A DNA stretch of 6,319 bases from Candidatus Woesearchaeota archaeon (GTDB taxonomy: Archaea > Nanobdellota > Nanobdellia > Woesearchaeales > GW2011-AR4): NCBI GenBank assembly GCA_016185875.1, contig JACPMS010000006.1:1-6319 (forward strand), given 5' to 3'. Shown here piece by piece: positions 4,343 through 6,319 of this stretch (the stretch's first letter is position 1; each line of letters starts with the position of its first letter). The notes beneath the pieces are model-generated. The model searched no databases. It was not told where the DNA came from and saw only the letters and a program-made list of their open reading frames with translations. The position numbers were made by a program, and so were the translations under genes.

Positions 4343-6235
4343 ATGGGAGACATTGTAAAGGAGATTCTGAAGAACCTTCCTGAGAACAGGATAAGCGACG
4401 TGAACTTTGAAGGCGCCAATATAGTCCTGTACACAAAGGACAAGGACTTTTTCCTGAACAACAACGGCATAATTAAGAGGATAGTTGACGACATCAAGAA
4501 AAGAGTCGAGCTCAGGCCTGACCCCAGCATTACAATGGACCTGGAAGAGGCTGAAAAGATGATACGCTCCATTATTCCCGAAGAGGCTGGCGTCGATCAA
4601 GTTATTTTTGACCCGCAGAGAAGCCGAGTGATAATCGAAGCTGACAAGCCAGGCTTGGCAATAGGCAAGCAAGGCACGATTTTAAGGGACATAAGAATGC
4701 AGACACTGTGGGTGCCTTTGATAAGGAGGAAACCTGCAATAAGGTCTAAATTAATTGAGAACATCAGGGCAGTTCTCTACCAGCACAGCGACTACAGAAG
4801 AAAATTTTTGGACAAGGTTGGACACAGAATTTATGACGGCTGGAGAAGGGAGAAGAAAAACGAGTGGATTAGGCTGACTTATCTTGGAAGCGGACGCCAA
4901 GTTGGAAGAAGCTGCATATTCCTTCAGACTCCTGAATCAAGAATTTTGTTGGATTGCGGGATTAATGTCGCAGATTCCAATAAGCCATACCCGTATCTTG
5001 ATGCGCCTGAATTTAACATCAACGAGCTTGATGCAGTCATTTTGAGCCATGCGCATATAGACCATTGCGGATTTATTCCATATCTCTTTAAGTACGGGTA
5101 CAAAGGGCCTGTTTATTCCACAGAGCCAACAAGAGATGTTTCTGCCTTATTGCTGCTTGATTACATAAAGATACAAAGGGCAGACGGGCAGGAGCCGATA
5201 TTCACGTCAGAGGAAATCAAGGAGATGGTCAAGCACACAATAACGCTTGAGTATGATGAAGTAAGTGATGTAACTCCTGATGTCAGGCTCACACTGTACA
5301 ATGCAGGCCACATTTTAGGAAGTGCGATGGTCCATCTGCATGTAGGCAATGGCTTGCACAATATTCTTTATAGCGGCGACCAGAAATACGGCAGGACTTT
5401 GCTGCTTGAGCCTGCTGTTACAATGTTTCCAAGGCTTGAAACTCTTATGCTTGAAGCAACCTATGGCGGAAAAGAAAACATAATGCCGCACAGGCAGGAG
5501 ACTGATGAAGAGCTGATGAAAGTTATAAAGGATACAGTTGAAGGGAATGGAAAAGTTTTGATACCAACGCTTGGAGTGGGAAGGGCACAAGAAGTCACTC
5601 TTGCAATCGAGGCAATGGCAAGGGAAGGCAGAATGCCTGCTGTGCCAGTTTATATTGACGGCATGGTTTGGGATGTTACAGCAATACACACAGCATACCC
5701 GGAGTACTTGAATAATTCAATCAGAAAACTTATATTTCACAAGGACCAGAATCCTTTTTTGCACGATATTTTCAAAAGAGTGGGCTCGCAAAAAGAAAGG
5801 ATGGATGTCATTGAAAATACAGGAGCTTGCGTGATTTTGGCGACTTCCGGAATGCTTACAGGAGGCCCTTCAGTTGAGTATTTGAAGCATCTTTGCGATA
5901 ATCCGAAGAATGCACTGGCGTTTGTAAATTACCAAGGCGAAGGCTCCATGGGAAGAAGGATACAGCAAGGCGAGAGAGAATTCACGTTTTCCGATGGAGG
6001 CAGGCAGGAAATGCTGCAGATTAAGATGCAGGTCCACACAGTTGAAGGCTTTTCAGGGCATTCCTCAAGAAACCAGCTGATGAATTTCGTTGCAAAATGC
6101 GAGCCAAGGCCTAAAAAAGTAATCGTCAACCACGGCGAGAATTCAAGATGCCTGGACTTGGCAAGCTCTATACACAAAGGATTCAGGATAGAGACAGTTG
6201 CACCACGAAATTTGGAGACTGTTAGGGTGAAGTAA
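4343..6235 (+). CDS. fttA: aCPSF1/FttA, KH-domain beta-CASP ribonuclease and transcription termination factor
   Basis: This 630-residue protein is full length for archaeal aCPSF1, the CPSF73 relative that cuts nascent RNA at U-rich 3' ends and, with its 5'-3' exonuclease activity, terminates transcription. Residues 1 to about 70 form the first KH-like domain. Residues about 71-145 form the second, with the GKQG loop (108-111). The metallo-beta-lactamase part starts near 175 and shows D204 (LLDCG), the zinc motif H236-A-H238-I-D240-H241, H323 (AGHILG) and D346 (YSGDQ). The beta-CASP part has acidic residue E371 (LEATYGG), the ATSGML block (500-505), H573 (GFSGHS) and H597 (VNHGE). All expected metal ligands are present, so it should be active. 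EATYGG and GHSS differ slightly from the ESTYGG and GHSD forms I recall as usual. The protein acts as a dimer in the cytoplasm with RNA polymerase. A strong AGGTGG supports the start. It lies downstream of psmB, as in Methanocaldococcus and Methanococcus (from memory). Confidence 0.97.
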   Translation: MGDIVKEILKNLPENRISDVNFEGANIVLYTKDKDFFLNNNGIIKRIVDDIKKRVELRPDPSITMDLEEAEKMIRSIIPEEAGVDQVIFDPQRSRVIIEADKPGLAIGKQGTILRDIRMQTLWVPLIRRKPAIRSKLIENIRAVLYQHSDYRRKFLDKVGHRIYDGWRREKKNEWIRLTYLGSGRQVGRSCIFLQTPESRILLDCGINVADSNKPYPYLDAPEFNINELDAVILSHAHIDHCGFIPYLFKYGYKGPVYSTEPTRDVSALLLLDYIKIQRADGQEPIFTSEEIKEMVKHTITLEYDEVSDVTPDVRLTLYNAGHILGSAMVHLHVGNGLHNILYSGDQKYGRTLLLEPAVTMFPRLETLMLEATYGGKENIMPHRQETDEELMKVIKDTVEGNGKVLIPTLGVGRAQEVTLAIEAMAREGRMPAVPVYIDGMVWDVTAIHTAYPEYLNNSIRKLIFHKDQNPFLHDIFKRVGSQKERMDVIENTGACVILATSGMLTGGPSVEYLKHLCDNPKNALAFVNYQGEGSMGRRIQQGEREFTFSDGGRQEMLQIKMQVHTVEGFSGHSSRNQLMNFVAKCEPRPKKVIVNHGENSRCLDLASSIHKGFRIETVAPRNLETVRVK

Positions 6236-6319
6236 AGGATTTATTCTTATAAAAAGTTCGTTAAACGTGAGTTTACAACTCTAGAGTAATCACATTATTT
6301 CTAATAAACTATCACGACA
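6236..6319 (+). other. Intergenic tail after fttA with TATA-like box and palindrome
   Basis: No open reading frame of note is visible on either strand in the last 84 bases. TTATAAAAA (6248-6256) resembles a TATA box and would place a transcription start near 6277. A perfect 10-bp palindrome, ACTCTAGAGT (6278-6287), lies exactly there, overlapping a small GAGTT-TAC-AACTC hairpin (6269-6281). These may belong to a downstream gene's promoter and operator, but that gene would start beyond the window. Confidence 0.3.

Noticed and set aside
4301..4672. Minus-strand open frame of about 123 residues overlapping the start of fttA
   Set aside because: It lies antisense to strongly conserved KH-domain coding sequence, has no promoter or ribosome-binding site that I can see, and its peptide is unlike any family I know.
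5315..5689. Minus-strand open frame of about 124 residues inside fttA
   Set aside because: The peptide is rich in Cys, His and Phe, as expected for a shadow of the conserved metallo-beta-lactamase/beta-CASP coding strand.
2671..6235. A single operon of TrmB, psmB and fttA
   Set aside because: Spacers of 143 and 119 bases with their own TATA-like boxes and AT-rich inverted repeats argue for separate units, although read-through from psmB to fttA cannot be excluded.
1..6319. CRISPR array, mobile element, tRNA or rRNA
   Set aside because: I found no regularly spaced repeats, terminal inverted repeats, transposase, cloverleaf or rRNA-like block on either strand.

Overview
The window looks archaeal, and most likely comes from a small-genome DPANN archaeon (Woesearchaeota/Pacearchaeota-like). 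The archaeal call rests on a proteasome beta subunit, a KH-KH-beta-CASP ribonuclease of the aCPSF1/FttA type, a TrmB-family regulator, archaeal TATA boxes (TTTAAATA, TTTATAAA) about 26-30 bases before start codons, and an AGGTG Shine-Dalgarno. The DPANN placement is an inference from the AT-rich spacers, AGG/AGA-rich arginine usage and the single-pass, signal-peptide-bearing beta-rich surface proteins. The sequence alone does not prove it.

Layout: bases 1-156 (minus) are the N-terminal winged-helix part of a regulator-like gene that runs off the left edge. Bases 248-1327 (minus) and 1476-2531 (plus) encode two surface proteins that share order, length, a cysteine pair about 97 residues apart, a stalk motif and a C-terminal membrane anchor. 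They are divergent paralogues transcribed away from a 148-bp shared promoter region. Bases 2671-3441 (plus) encode a TrmB-family regulator. Bases 3585-4223 (plus) encode the catalytic 20S proteasome beta subunit. Bases 4343-6235 (plus) encode aCPSF1/FttA, the archaeal transcription-termination ribonuclease. The last 84 bases hold no recognisable gene.

The window is coding-dense with no gap over 300 bases. Each gene is preceded by a spacer of 91-148 bases, usually with its own TATA-like box, so the four plus-strand genes look separately transcribed rather than a tight operon. The two housekeeping genes (psmB, fttA) have leaders with Shine-Dalgarno-like sequences. The regulators and surface proteins appear leaderless or nearly so. 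The psmB-fttA neighbourhood recurs in other archaea and links protein turnover with transcription termination and RNA processing, although the two proteins act in different complexes. I saw no CRISPR array, insertion sequence, tRNA, rRNA or obvious new defence-type system. The least explained items are the divergent surface-protein pair and its possible regulation by the adjacent TrmB protein.
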